The notes under the pieces were generated by a model. It worked only from the letters and a program-made list of their open reading frames with translations, did no database searches and was not told the origin of the DNA. 64,000 nucleotides of DNA from an uncultured Bacteroidota bacterium (GTDB taxonomy: Bacteria; Bacteroidota; Bacteroidia; Flavobacteriales; Flavobacteriaceae), in the NCBI GenBank assembly GCA_902617285.1, contig CACMVZ010000002.1, positions 1 to 64,000 of the forward strand, written 5' to 3'. Position 1 is the stretch's first letter. Each line of letters begins with the position of its first letter. Shown here piece by piece: positions 46,060-55,829 of the stretch. The translations under genes and the position numbers were made by a program.

Positions 46060-47063
46060 TGTTTAAAGATTTGTACTTAGCAAACCCAGAATATCTTTTT
46101 ATTTTGATAATTATACCAGCAATATTATTTTTTTGGTATAAGTTCGAAAAATATACACAGGCATCACTTACACATTCTTCTTTATCATATTTAAAGGCTA
46201 AAAATTCACTTTTAACTAGGCTTAGACCCTTTTTAAATATAATAAGAGTATTAGTTATCTTACTATTAATAATTGCGATTTCGAGACCTCAATCTAAGTC
46301 AACATCTAAGAGGATTACAACATCGAGAGGTATTGATATTGTTATGGTTATTGACATCTCTTCAAGTATGTTATCTAAAGACCTAAAACCAGATAGATTA
46401 ACTGCCTTAAAAAATGTTGCTTCAAACTTTATTGATGATAGACCAAATGATAGGATAGGTTTAGTAGTTTATGCAGCCGAGAGTTATACTAAAACTCCTG
46501 TTACAACTGACAAACTAATACTTAAGCAATCTTTATCTGAAATTAATTATGAGGCTCTTCTAGAAGATGGAACTGCTATTGGCATGGGACTGTCAACTGC
46601 AGTTAATAGACTTAAAGAGAGCACTGCTAAAAGTAAGGTAATAATTTTGCTCACGGATGGAGTCAACAATTCAGGTTTTATAGACCCAAGAATTGCTGCA
46701 GAACTTGCTGCTGAATATGAAATTAAAACATATACTATTGGTCTAGGAACAAATGGAAGAGCACTTGCACCAGTCTCAATTCTTCCCAACGGAAATTTCC
46801 AATTTAGTCTTACAAAAGTTGAAATTGATGAGGATCTTTTAAGATATATTTCTGAAAAGACATCTGGAAGATATTTTAGAGCAACTGATAATTTAGAACT
46901 TCAAAATATTTATGATGAGATCAATAAATTAGAGAAGACAGAAATAAAAGAAACTATTTTCACTAATGTTTCTGAAAAATATAGGCCATTTGTAATGTTA
47001 GGGTTTATATTCTTTGTAATAGAAGTATTTGCAAGAAAAACAATATTTAAAAGCTTTGTATAA
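46059..47063 (+). CDS. batA: VWA-domain membrane protein BatA
   Basis: A 334-residue protein of the Bacteroides aerotolerance operon. Two N-terminal helices (about 10-27 and 58-76) and one near the C-terminus (about 308-326) flank a von Willebrand A domain. The MIDAS motif DISSS is at 99-103, with the Thr and Asp partners further on (LLTDGVNN). The VWA domain faces the periplasm. It starts and ends with one-base TAATG overlaps. Confidence 0.93.
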   Translation: MFKDLYLANPEYLFILIIIPAILFFWYKFEKYTQASLTHSSLSYLKAKNSLLTRLRPFLNIIRVLVILLLIIAISRPQSKSTSKRITTSRGIDIVMVIDISSSMLSKDLKPDRLTALKNVASNFIDDRPNDRIGLVVYAAESYTKTPVTTDKLILKQSLSEINYEALLEDGTAIGMGLSTAVNRLKESTAKSKVIILLTDGVNNSGFIDPRIAAELAAEYEIKTYTIGLGTNGRALAPVSILPNGNFQFSLTKVEIDEDLLRYISEKTSGRYFRATDNLELQNIYDEINKLEKTEIKETIFTNVSEKYRPFVMLGFIFFVIEVFARKTIFKSFV

Positions 47064-48103
47064 TGTATGAGATAGACATTACATATTTTCTTTATTTAGC
47101 ATCAGTAATTCCGCTGTTAGTTATTGTCAATTATATCTACATGTTATGGAGGAAGAAAGTACAGAATTCATTCTCAAAGCATGATCTATTAGAATACATT
47201 AGCCCTAATAGGTCTAATTTCAAGCTTAATCTTAAGCTTATTCTAGAATGTTTAGCCATTTTATGTTTATCCATAGCACTTGCTAACCCTAAAATAGGAA
47301 CTGAGCTTAAAACAATTAATAGAGAAGGTGTTGATATTGTTTTTGCAGTAGATGTATCTAAAAGTATGCTTGCAGAAGATGTAGCTCCTAATAGACTGTT
47401 AAGATCAAAAAATATAGTTTCAGAAATAATAAACTCTTTATCAAGTGATAGGGTTGGTATTGTTGCTTATGCTGCTCAGGCTATTCCACAAGTTCCTCTT
47501 ACTACAGATTTTGCCTCTGTAAAAAACTTTCTCCAGATAATAGATACGGATATGCTATCATCTCAAGGAACATCAATTGATGCTGCACTAAATTTATCTG
47601 TAAATTTCTTTGATCAAAATTCTGAGACAAATAGAGTTTTAGTACTTATCTCTGATGGTGAAGATCATGATGATATACCTGATGATTTAATTGACTTAAT
47701 CTCCATAAATGACATAAACTTAATAACAGTAGGAATCGGAGAAGATTCAGGATCTACTATACCAATTAGATTAAATGGAGCAATTGATTCATACAAAAAA
47801 GATGTTAATGGAGAAGTAGTTATTACCAAAAGAAATAGTTTGATTCTTAATAAAATAGCAGATTCTTCTGATGGTGATTATATTGATGGAAATTTTACTG
47901 AAGAAGCCTTAGATCAAGTAAAATCTATACTTAATGAAATAGATAAGTCTGAGTTTGAAACATCTCAGTTCATTGATTATAAACAACAATTTCAAATATT
48001 TTTATTTTTGTCTCTGTTATTTATAATTTGTGATGTATTTGTTTTTCAGACTAAAACAAAATGGATACAAAATTTAAATTTATTTAATGAAAATAAAGAT
48101 TAA
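47063..48103 (+). CDS. batB: VWA-domain membrane protein BatB
   Basis: A paralogue of BatA, 346 residues. Helices at about 8-28 and 58-76 precede the VWA domain; its MIDAS motif DVSKS is at 97-101, with the supporting LISDGEDHDD near 195. A final helix lies at about 310-328. BatA and BatB are thought to form a complex with the TPR proteins BatC and BatE. It overlaps batC by 17 bp. Confidence 0.93.
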   Translation: MYEIDITYFLYLASVIPLLVIVNYIYMLWRKKVQNSFSKHDLLEYISPNRSNFKLNLKLILECLAILCLSIALANPKIGTELKTINREGVDIVFAVDVSKSMLAEDVAPNRLLRSKNIVSEIINSLSSDRVGIVAYAAQAIPQVPLTTDFASVKNFLQIIDTDMLSSQGTSIDAALNLSVNFFDQNSETNRVLVLISDGEDHDDIPDDLIDLISINDINLITVGIGEDSGSTIPIRLNGAIDSYKKDVNGEVVITKRNSLILNKIADSSDGDYIDGNFTEEALDQVKSILNEIDKSEFETSQFIDYKQQFQIFLFLSLLFIICDVFVFQTKTKWIQNLNLFNENKD

Positions 48104-48821
48104 GATACTTCATATTACTTTTTTATTTTTCACTTTCATGTCATACTCGCAAAGTGATCCAAATAACCTTGTTCTAAAAGGTAATGCTGATATTTTGAAT
48201 AAGAATTACAATGATGCTGAGGTTGAATATAGAAAGGCTATATCTACTAATAAAAATCAAAATAAAGCAAGTCATAATTTAGGTAATCTTTTATTTGAAA
48301 ATCAGAACTATGATGAGGCTATTCAAGAGTATTTCAAAACACAAAAAAACTCAGAAATAGACCTTGAAAAACATTCAGCTTTTCATAATCTAGGAAATTC
48401 TTACATGAAGAAAAAGGATTATGCACAAGCAGTAGAAGCATATAAAAATGCTCTCAGAAATAATTCTGCAGATGATGAAACTAGATATAATTATGCTCTT
48501 GCAAAGAAATTTTTAGAAGGCGATAAACGTCAAAATTCTGAAAATAGTGAAGATTCAGAAGAAGAAAAACAGGATCAATCAGAAGATCAGAATGAGAATC
48601 AAGATGAAAATCAAAACAGTGATCAAAATTCTGAGTCAGAAAAGGAAAAACCAAAAGATCAAGATGATAAGGAAGAACAAGATCAAGGTGGAGGTCTTTC
48701 AAAACAACAAATGGAAAATCTGTTAGAAGCTGTAAATAATATTGAAAAGGACTTAAATGAAAAACTTAAGTCTGGTAAAAAGAAATTACAAACAACAAAA
48801 AAATCGGAAAAAGATTGGTAA
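48087..48821 (+). CDS. batC: TPR protein BatC
   Basis: A 244-residue secreted or anchored protein. A signal peptide (about 1-21, ending SYSQ) is followed by three TPR-like repeats (about 22-145), including FHNLGNSYMKKKDYAQAVEAYKNALR. A long low-complexity stretch rich in Asp, Glu, Gln, Asn and Ser covers about 150-208, then a helical basic tail. The acidic stretch is common in BatC. The start overlaps batB by 17 bp and the end overlaps batD by 7 bp. Confidence 0.92.
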   Translation: MKIKIKILHITFLFFTFMSYSQSDPNNLVLKGNADILNKNYNDAEVEYRKAISTNKNQNKASHNLGNLLFENQNYDEAIQEYFKTQKNSEIDLEKHSAFHNLGNSYMKKKDYAQAVEAYKNALRNNSADDETRYNYALAKKFLEGDKRQNSENSEDSEEEKQDQSEDQNENQDENQNSDQNSESEKEKPKDQDDKEEQDQGGGLSKQQMENLLEAVNNIEKDLNEKLKSGKKKLQTTKKSEKDW

Positions 48822-50554
48822 GAAATATAACAATATTGATACTTGCTCTAAATAGTTTATTTCTCTCTGCTCAGGTAAAGTTTGATGCATCTGTAAGTAA
48901 AACTAAACTTGGACTAAATGAAAGATTGAGAGTTGATTTTGTTATGAATCAAAACGGTGATAATTTCTCACCTCCTGATTTTGAAAATTTTCAAATAATT
49001 GGAGGTCCAAATCAATCTATTAAGACTTCATATGTTAATGGAGAAAGGAGCTTTTCAAAAACATATTCATATTTTCTCCAACCCCTTAAAAAAGGTTCTA
49101 TTAGAATTAAACAGGCAAGCATTGAAATAGATGGAGAAGAATATAAATCACTTCCAATTGAGGTATTAATAACAGACTCGGTTAGTCAACCGTCAGAATC
49201 TGTCACTCAATACTATAACGACGACGATATAGAGCTACGCGCTTTAATTTCTAAAGGTTCTCCTTACCTCAATGAACCAATAACAGTTATATATAAGCTA
49301 TATTATAAAGCTCCAATAAATATCTCTGATGCTAGAGAGACTGAAACCCCAAACTATAAAGATTTCTGGAGTCAGACTATAAAGATTCCTCAATTAAAAG
49401 TACAAAGAGAAATATATAAAGGTCAAAATTATAATGTAGTAGAGTGGAGGAAAGTCGTTTTGTATCCTCAAAAATCTGGTCAACTTGAAATATCTCCATT
49501 ATCATTAAACCTTGTACTTGATGTCCCCACTGACAAAAGAGATTTTTTTGGAAATGTTATTTATGATCAAACATCTCAATTTATCTCAACTGGAATGAGA
49601 AGAATAAATGTTAAAGATCTTCCTCTAAAAAACAAGCCATCAAGTTTCACTGGAGCTGTCGGTCAATTCGAGTTTGATGTAATTCTTAATAAATCTTCTC
49701 TTAGAGCAACTGAATCTTTTCAAGCTGAGTTAAAAGTTAAAGGTGAAGGTAATTTAAAACTTTTTGATTTGCCTGATCTTCTAGTACCAAGCTCTATGGA
49801 GTTATTTGAACCACAACGAGAAGAATCTATTAACACCAATCTTTCAGGTATGAGTGGTTCAATAACTAAACTATTTACAGTAATTCCAAGATTTCAAGGG
49901 AGCTTTCCTATTGAGGAGGTTGAATTCTCATATTTTGACCCTCAATTAGAATCATATAAAATACTTAAATCTCCTAGACTAACAGTCGATGTATTTGATG
50001 GACCTTCAATTGCCAACTCATCATCAAATAATACAAATGTTATTACATCTAATGACTCATTTAGATTTATTAAGACAAAGGCTAACTTAATTAAGATAGA
50101 TGATAGTGAGTTTTTTGAATCTCAATTGTTTTACATTTTAGTCTCTTCACCTTTTGTAATGGTTATTGCTTTTGTTATGCTGACTGCTTATACTAGAACT
50201 AGAAAGTCATCATCTATAGAGTTGCAAAAGGCTCAAGAAAAAGAAATAAATAAAATGATTGATGCTGCAAAGAAATCATTAAACGATAAGAATATATTTT
50301 ATGACCTAATTGAAAAAGCCTTACTAAAAACATTGTTTTTGAAATTTTCAATAAGTATTGAAAACTTTAATAAAGAGAAGATTAAAAGTATATCAAGGGA
50401 TAAAGGAGTTGATGAAAAAACTATTTCAAAAATTATTCAATTAATTGAAAATTGTGAAAGTGCCAAATATTCAAGGTCTTCAAATTCGATAATGAATAAT
50501 GACCTAAACAATGCAACAGAAGTTATTAATCTGATTCTAAAAAATAAGCAATGA
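48815..50554 (+). CDS. batD: BatD oxygen-tolerance protein
   Basis: A 579-residue BatD. Translation begins at TTG 48815, overlapping batC by 7 bp. It has a signal peptide (about 1-19, ending LSAQ) and several immunoglobulin-like beta domains (VKFDASVSKTKLGLNERL...; YFLQPLKKGSIRI). A membrane helix at about 443-463 is followed by a cytoplasmic helical tail. In Bacteroides fragilis, loss of Bat proteins lowers aerotolerance; how BatD works is not known. It overlaps batE as ATGA. Confidence 0.92.
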   Translation: MVRNITILILALNSLFLSAQVKFDASVSKTKLGLNERLRVDFVMNQNGDNFSPPDFENFQIIGGPNQSIKTSYVNGERSFSKTYSYFLQPLKKGSIRIKQASIEIDGEEYKSLPIEVLITDSVSQPSESVTQYYNDDDIELRALISKGSPYLNEPITVIYKLYYKAPINISDARETETPNYKDFWSQTIKIPQLKVQREIYKGQNYNVVEWRKVVLYPQKSGQLEISPLSLNLVLDVPTDKRDFFGNVIYDQTSQFISTGMRRINVKDLPLKNKPSSFTGAVGQFEFDVILNKSSLRATESFQAELKVKGEGNLKLFDLPDLLVPSSMELFEPQREESINTNLSGMSGSITKLFTVIPRFQGSFPIEEVEFSYFDPQLESYKILKSPRLTVDVFDGPSIANSSSNNTNVITSNDSFRFIKTKANLIKIDDSEFFESQLFYILVSSPFVMVIAFVMLTAYTRTRKSSSIELQKAQEKEINKMIDAAKKSLNDKNIFYDLIEKALLKTLFLKFSISIENFNKEKIKSISRDKGVDEKTISKIIQLIENCESAKYSRSSNSIMNNDLNNATEVINLILKNKQ

Positions 50555-51288
50555 GACTGTTATTTATTATTTTATTTTTTTTAAATAATCAAAGCCTAGA
50601 TTCAATATTTGATTCATCGAATGATCTATATACAAATGGAAATTATCAAATGGCTGTTGAGGGTTATCAAAGCATTTTAAATTCAGGTTTTGAAAGTGCT
50701 GAGCTCTACTATAATCTTGGAAATGCATTTTATAAGCTTAATAATATTCCAGAAAGCAATTTCTTTTATGAAAAAGCAAAATCTATATCCCCTTCTGATG
50801 AAGATATATTGATGAATTTATCTTTTGCTCAGAATTTAAGAATTGATAAAATCGAAAAGCTTCCAGTTACTCAAACTCAAAATCTAAAAAATAATACTCT
50901 AAATCTTCTAAGTGAAAAAGGATGGTCATTGCTATTAATAATCTTAGCTTGGATTGCATGTATTTCGTTTATACTATACTTATCAATTAAAAATCCCACA
51001 CAAAAAAGAATCTTTTTCTCTCAATCTATTATACTGGCAATTATAGCAATAGTTGTATTAATGATAAACTATGAAAAAAAGGAATTAAATAACGAAAAGT
51101 TCGCTATAGTATATGATAAAGAAATTGAAGTGTGGTCTGAACCTAACAAAATATCCGAGCTTAAATTTTTACTTCATGAGGGAACAAAAGTGAAGCAGAT
51201 TGATACTATTCAAGACTGGGTAAATATTCAACTTGAAAACGGAACATTAGGTTGGATTCAATCATCTAGTATTAAAACATTAGATTAA
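50551..51288 (+). CDS. batE: BatE, TPR and SH3 domain protein
   Basis: A 245-residue last member of the Bat operon. A short signal peptide precedes two TPRs (about 19-95, with AELYYNLGNAFYKLNNIPES). Two membrane helices (about 124-144 and 151-171) follow. The C-terminal SH3-like domain (about 183-245) has VWSEP and WVNIQLENGTLGWIQ. It starts by an ATGA overlap with batD. Its tail overlaps the convergent cvpA gene by 9 bp. Confidence 0.91.
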   Translation: MRLLFIILFFLNNQSLDSIFDSSNDLYTNGNYQMAVEGYQSILNSGFESAELYYNLGNAFYKLNNIPESNFFYEKAKSISPSDEDILMNLSFAQNLRIDKIEKLPVTQTQNLKNNTLNLLSEKGWSLLLIILAWIACISFILYLSIKNPTQKRIFFSQSIILAIIAIVVLMINYEKKELNNEKFAIVYDKEIEVWSEPNKISELKFLLHEGTKVKQIDTIQDWVNIQLENGTLGWIQSSSIKTLD

Positions 51289-51777
51289 ATTATTTGGAAA
51301 CTCATAATTAATTATCTCTACTGAGTTAAAAATAATTTCAGAAAGAATATGTAGCTGTATCATAAGATTAGACTCACTAAGCATTTTCATAGGAATAAGA
51401 TTGAAACTAAAAATAATCTTTGCTATTATCATTAATATTAATAGAAGCTTTAAACCTCCAAATAAAGATCCAAGAAGACTGTTTAATAAGCCTAGGTATA
51501 CAAATTTTATAAGTTTAGTGAATCCTTTTGCAATGAAAATAATAGCTGAATATGATAGTAGAAAAATTAAAATAAAAACTACAATATTTAATATGTCAAA
51601 ATTTATGTTTATTAATTCTACTATGTATTTTGAAACAATATCATCCAAGTTTATTGAAATAAAAAAAGAAATAAAAACCCCAAAAAAACTAGATAGTTCA
51701 ACTATTAGTCCTTTTTTGTATCCCTTTATTATACCGTAACCTAATAATGCAATTATTACTAAATCAATTAGATTCAT
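51280..51777 (-). CDS. cvpA: CvpA family membrane protein
   Basis: A 165-residue inner-membrane protein with about four helices; CvpA homologues are linked to colicin V export and bile or envelope stress. The family start MNLIDLVIIALLGYGIIKGYKKGLIVELSSFFG is clear. I choose ATG 51777, since the longer frame up to 51933 runs antisense through the pheS start and does not resemble the family. The 3' end overlaps batE by 9 bp. Confidence 0.87.
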   Translation of the reverse strand: MNLIDLVIIALLGYGIIKGYKKGLIVELSSFFGVFISFFISINLDDIVSKYIVELININFDILNIVVFILIFLLSYSAIIFIAKGFTKLIKFVYLGLLNSLLGSLFGGLKLLLILMIIAKIIFSFNLIPMKMLSESNLMIQLHILSEIIFNSVEIINYEFPNNLI

Positions 51778-51788
51778 AAAACTTAATA

Positions 51789-51796
51789 TATATTTG
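51789..51796 (+). promoter_or_regulatory. -7 promoter element for pheS
   Basis: TATATTTG, an exact TANNTTTG match in the 70-bp divergent gap between cvpA and pheS. The predicted start near 51803 gives a leader of about 45 nt. I see no attenuator-type hairpin or Phe-rich leader peptide in it. Confidence 0.6.
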
Positions 51797-51847
51797 CAAT
51801 ATACAGAAGGATCGTTATAGACGTTTAATTTTATTAAAAAAATTAAA

Positions 51848-52852
51848 ATGATAGGTAAACTAGATGAACATATTTCATATGTCAAAAATTTCAAATCACA
51901 AGATATTGATGAGATAGAGTCTTTTAAGATCAAATTTCTTGGCAGAAAAGGAATAATTAATGATCTATTTAGTGAATTTAAAAATGTTCCATCTGATCAA
52001 AAAAAGGAATACGGTCAAAAAATAAATGAGTTAAAAAATTTAGCTCAAGGTAAGTATGATGAATTAAAATCAGTTAACTCAAAGTCTAATAAAAGTATTT
52101 CGGAAGATTTAACCAAACCTGGTTTTCCCATTTCTAATGGAACCTTGCATCCAATAACTTTAATTAAGAATCAGATAATTGAAATTTTTTCAAAAGTTGG
52201 ATTTGAATTATCAGAAGGACCTGAGATTGAAGATGATTGGCATAATTTTACTGCACTTAATTTACCAAAGCATCATCCTGCAAGAGATATGCAAGACACT
52301 TTCTTCATTCAAAAAGACCCTGATATTCTATTAAGAACTCATACCTCTTCAGTACAGGTTAGGTATTTAGAAAATAATACACCCCCTCTGAAAATTCTTT
52401 CACCTGGAAGAGTATATAGAAATGAGGCAATTTCATCTAGATCTCACTGTATTTTTCATCAAGTTGAAGGAATCTATGTTGATGAAAATGTATCATTTGC
52501 AGACTTAAAACAGATGATTCTATATTTTACTAAGTCAATGTTTGGAAAGTCCAAGTTAAGGTTTAGACCTTCCTTTTTTCCATTCACTGAACCAAGTGCA
52601 GAAGTTGATATCTACTGGGGATTAGAATCGGAAACAGATTATAGAATTACAAAAGGTACAGGTTGGCTTGAAATTATGGGTTGTGGCATGGTAGATCCGC
52701 AGGTTCTAGAAAATTGTAATATTGATTCAGAAAAATATACTGGTTATGCATTTGGCTTAGGTATTGAGAGAATTGCTATGTTAATCTACCAAATCCCAGA
52801 CATTAGGCTATTCTTTGAGAATGACGTTAGATTTTTAAATCAGTTTAAATAA
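51848..52852 (+). CDS. pheS: Phenylalanyl-tRNA synthetase alpha subunit
   Basis: The catalytic subunit of the alpha2-beta2 synthetase; 334 residues. An N-terminal coiled-coil tRNA-binding arm (about 1-90) leads to the class II core. Motif 2 includes [25 protein letters not shown] (about 182-206). [18 protein letters not shown] and the motif 3 block [21 protein letters not shown] follow. The pheT subunit is not beside it. The next gene, on the opposite strand, ends 5 bp downstream. Confidence 0.96.
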   Translation: MIGKLDEHISYVKNFKSQDIDEIESFKIKFLGRKGIINDLFSEFKNVPSDQKKEYGQKINELKNLAQGKYDELKSVNSKSNKSISEDLTKPGFPISNGTLHPITLIKNQIIEIFSKVGFELSEGPEIEDDWHNFTALNLPKHHPARDMQDTFFIQKDPDILLRTHTSSVQVRYLENNTPPLKILSPGRVYRNEAISSRSHCIFHQVEGIYVDENVSFADLKQMILYFTKSMFGKSKLRFRPSFFPFTEPSAEVDIYWGLESETDYRITKGTGWLEIMGCGMVDPQVLENCNIDSEKYTGYAFGLGIERIAMLIYQIPDIRLFFENDVRFLNQFK

Positions 52853-52857
52853 TAAAT

Positions 52858-54396
52858 TTATTCTAATTCAAATTTTATACCCTGGGCTAGTGGCAGTTCA
52901 GATGAGAAATTAATTGTATTTGTTTGTCTTCTCATGTAAATTTTCCATGAATCAGAACCACTTTCCCTTCCGCCGCCAGTATCTTTTTCACCACCAAACG
53001 CACCTCCAATTTCTGCACCAGAAGTTCCTATATTAACATTTGCTATACCACAATCACTTCCCCAATGAGATAAGAATAACTCAGCATCTTTTAAATTATT
53101 TGTCATAATTGCAGATGATAACCCTTGATCAACCTCATTTTGAATTTCAATTGCATTTTCTATATCTCCAGAATATTTAATTAGATATAATATTGGAGCA
53201 AACGTTTCTGTGTGAACAATTTTTAAAGAATGATCAACTTCTGCAATAACTGGTTTAACATAACATCCACTTTCATATTGATTCCCAGATAATACACCAC
53301 CCTCAACTATCCAATTGCCTCCTTCTTTTTCAATTTGAGATAAAGCTTTTTCATAGGATTTTACTGCATCTAAATCAATAAGAGGTCCAACATGCATGTT
53401 TGAATCAAGTGGATCACCAATTTTAATTTGACTGTAAGCTTTAACTAAAGCATCTTTAACTTTTTTATATACTTTTTCATGAACAATAACTCTTCTTGTT
53501 GAAGTACATCTCTGTCCACAAGTTCCGACTGCACCAAAAACAGTTCCCATAATTGTCATCTTTAAATCAGCATTAGGGGTCACTATAATTGCATTATTGC
53601 CTCCAAGCTCAAGTAAAGTTTTACCTAATCTAGCTCCTACTTTTTCAGCAACAATTTTCCCCATTCTAGTTGATCCAGTTGCAGATAAAAGAGGTATATT
53701 TTTAGACTCAGATAATAACTCACCAATTTTATAATCACCATTAATTAAACATGAAACACCTTCTGGAATATTATTTTCTTTGAAAACTTCACCAATTAAT
53801 TTTTGACAAATTATACTACATAAAGGAGTCTTTTCACTTGGTTTCCAAATTGTCACATTACCGCATACCCATGCTAATGCAACATTCCAACTCCAAACTG
53901 CTACAGGAAAATTAAATGCAGAAATAATGCCAATTACTCCAAGTGGATGATATTGTTCATACATTCTATGTGTAGGTCTTTCAGAGTGCATTGTTAGTCC
54001 GTGTAGCTGTCTTGAAAGACCAACTGCAAAATCACATATGTCAATCATTTCCTGAACTTCACCAAGTCCCTCTTGATATGATTTACCCATTTCATATGAT
54101 ACTAAAGTTCCTAGTAATTCCTTTTCTTCTCTTAACTTATTTCCAAATTGTCTTACTAATTCCCCCCTCTTTGGAGCAGGAATTTTTCTAAAATCATCAA
54201 AAGCTTTCTTGGAAATTTTAATGATATCATCAAAGTCTTTTTTTGAACCACAAGATACTTCTCTAATTAACTTACCATCAACAGGAGATATACTTTCAAT
54301 TACTTCTCCTGAACCAAACCAATTATTTCCAGTAGAACATCCGTTTGTTAATTGATCAATACCATATTTACCAAATAATTTGTCTAAACTTTTCAT
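52858..54396 (-). CDS. Aldehyde dehydrogenase, ALDH7 (aminoadipate semialdehyde dehydrogenase) type
   Basis: An NAD-dependent aldehyde dehydrogenase, 512 residues. The catalytic cysteine is in GTCGQRCTSTRRV (near 300), and the general-base Glu in LLELGGNNAIIV. The antiquitin-like ending GGGRESGSDSWKIYMRRQT and the start GNNWFGSGEVIESISP place it with ALDH7. It probably oxidises 2-aminoadipate 6-semialdehyde (or piperideine-6-carboxylate) in lysine breakdown. It lies 2 bp downstream of pyk on the same strand. Confidence 0.9.
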   Translation of the reverse strand: MKSLDKLFGKYGIDQLTNGCSTGNNWFGSGEVIESISPVDGKLIREVSCGSKKDFDDIIKISKKAFDDFRKIPAPKRGELVRQFGNKLREEKELLGTLVSYEMGKSYQEGLGEVQEMIDICDFAVGLSRQLHGLTMHSERPTHRMYEQYHPLGVIGIISAFNFPVAVWSWNVALAWVCGNVTIWKPSEKTPLCSIICQKLIGEVFKENNIPEGVSCLINGDYKIGELLSESKNIPLLSATGSTRMGKIVAEKVGARLGKTLLELGGNNAIIVTPNADLKMTIMGTVFGAVGTCGQRCTSTRRVIVHEKVYKKVKDALVKAYSQIKIGDPLDSNMHVGPLIDLDAVKSYEKALSQIEKEGGNWIVEGGVLSGNQYESGCYVKPVIAEVDHSLKIVHTETFAPILYLIKYSGDIENAIEIQNEVDQGLSSAIMTNNLKDAELFLSHWGSDCGIANVNIGTSGAEIGGAFGGEKDTGGGRESGSDSWKIYMRRQTNTINFSSELPLAQGIKFELE

Positions 54397-54398
54397 AA

Positions 54399-55829
54399 CT
54401 ATATTTTTGATACACGAACAGTATTTACCATACCTTTTTTTTCAATTGGCATTGATGTAAGGTTTATAACTTTATCATCCTTTTGCAAAAGACTGTTTTT
54501 AACAGCAATTTCATTAATTTCTTCAATTGTTCTATCCGTGCTTTCTGTACCATTATAATAGAATGCTTTTACCCCCCATAACAAATTAAGCTGGGTCAAT
54601 ATTCTTTTATTTGATGTAAAAACTAGAACATGGGTTTTAGGTCTCCATGATGAGATTTGATATGCTGTATAACCACTATTTGTTAAGGTGCTAATTGCTT
54701 TTGCCTTTGTGTCATTAGCAATTTTAGCTGCATAATAACAAACTGATTTTGTTATGAACCTTTCTGATTCATAATCAGTTGGGTGTTTATGTTTTAAAGA
54801 GATTAAATCAGAATTCTCAACTTTACCTATAATTTGAGAGATTGTTCTAATTACTTCAACAGGATGTTCTCCAACCGAGGTTTCTCCTGAAAGCATTACT
54901 GCATCTGCGCCATCCATAATTGAATTTGCAACATCATTTACTTCTGCTCTATTTGGGTTTAAGCTTTTCATCATGCTCTCCATCATTTGAGTAGCAATTA
55001 TTACAGGTATCCTAGCTTTTTTTGCCTTATTAACTAATTTTTTTTGAATAAGCGGGACTTCTGCAGCGTTAATTTCAACTCCAAGATCACCTCTAGCAAC
55101 CATAATACCACTAGCATATTTCATGATTTCATCAATATTCCTAACCCCTTCAGGTTTTTCAATTTTGGCAATTACTGGGATTCTGTGATTTGTATTTTTA
55201 TCTAATAATTTTATTAATGATTCTATATCAGATCCATGCCTAACAAATGAAAGTGCAATCCAATCCACATTTTGTTTTACAGAAAAAATAGCATCTTCAA
55301 TATCTTTCTCAGTTAATGCAGGTTGGGAAATATTAGTATTAGGTAGATTAAATCCTTTATTAGAAGATAGAATTCCACCTTGAATTACTTCAGCTATTAT
55401 TTGATTTTTTTTGTCTATATCAATAACCTTAAGAATAATTTTGCCATCATCAATAAGAATCTTTTCACCTTTTTTAATATCCTTATAAAGATTATTATAA
55501 TTAAGGTATAATGTCTTGTTATCCCCTTTAAACTCTTTACCGGTCTTAATAAATATATTGTCTCCATCTTTGAGTTTTGTATTTGCTGAAACTTCACCTA
55601 TCCTAAGCTTAGGCCCTTGTAAATCTGCAAGAATTGCAGTATTTGTAGATAATGAATCATTAACTTCTCTTATTTCCCGAATCATTTTTTCTGCTTCTTT
55701 GTGAGTTGAATGTGAAAAGTTAATTCTTAATACATCAACACCTTCTTTAATAAGACTCTCAATACTTTCAGCCGATGATGAAGCTGGACCAAGCGTAGCA
55801 ATAATTTTTGTTTTTTTTATCCTCTTCAT
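54399..55829 (-). CDS. pyk: Pyruvate kinase
   Basis: The last enzyme of glycolysis, 476 residues, with the type-II bacterial length. KIIATLGPASSS is near the N-terminus. The signature including the catalytic Lys is IPVIAKIEKPEGVRNIDEI, followed by GIMVARGDLGVEI and the IIATQMMESMM segment. The ATG overlaps the stop of the upstream IPExxxVDY-like gene as ATGA, giving acpP-fabF-(IPExxxVDY)-pyk-ALDH7 as one minus-strand run. Confidence 0.96.
   Translation of the reverse strand: MKRIKKTKIIATLGPASSSAESIESLIKEGVDVLRINFSHSTHKEAEKMIREIREVNDSLSTNTAILADLQGPKLRIGEVSANTKLKDGDNIFIKTGKEFKGDNKTLYLNYNNLYKDIKKGEKILIDDGKIILKVIDIDKKNQIIAEVIQGGILSSNKGFNLPNTNISQPALTEKDIEDAIFSVKQNVDWIALSFVRHGSDIESLIKLLDKNTNHRIPVIAKIEKPEGVRNIDEIMKYASGIMVARGDLGVEINAAEVPLIQKKLVNKAKKARIPVIIATQMMESMMKSLNPNRAEVNDVANSIMDGADAVMLSGETSVGEHPVEVIRTISQIIGKVENSDLISLKHKHPTDYESERFITKSVCYYAAKIANDTKAKAISTLTNSGYTAYQISSWRPKTHVLVFTSNKRILTQLNLLWGVKAFYYNGTESTDRTIEEINEIAVKNSLLQKDDKVINLTSMPIEKKGMVNTVRVSKI

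Noticed and set aside
48525-48705. Repetitive GAA/GAT/CAA-rich stretch in batC as a possible repeat array
   Set aside because: It encodes the acidic low-complexity segment common in BatC and has no regular unit or spacer; it is neither CRISPR nor a tandem repeat of note.
51401-51739. Open frame of 112 codons on the plus strand within cvpA
   Set aside because: It is antisense to clear membrane helices of CvpA, and its Lys/Ile/Asn-rich product has no domain.
51778-51933. Upstream extension of cvpA
   Set aside because: It would run antisense through the pheS promoter and start, and does not match CvpA N-termini; the ATG at 51777 does.
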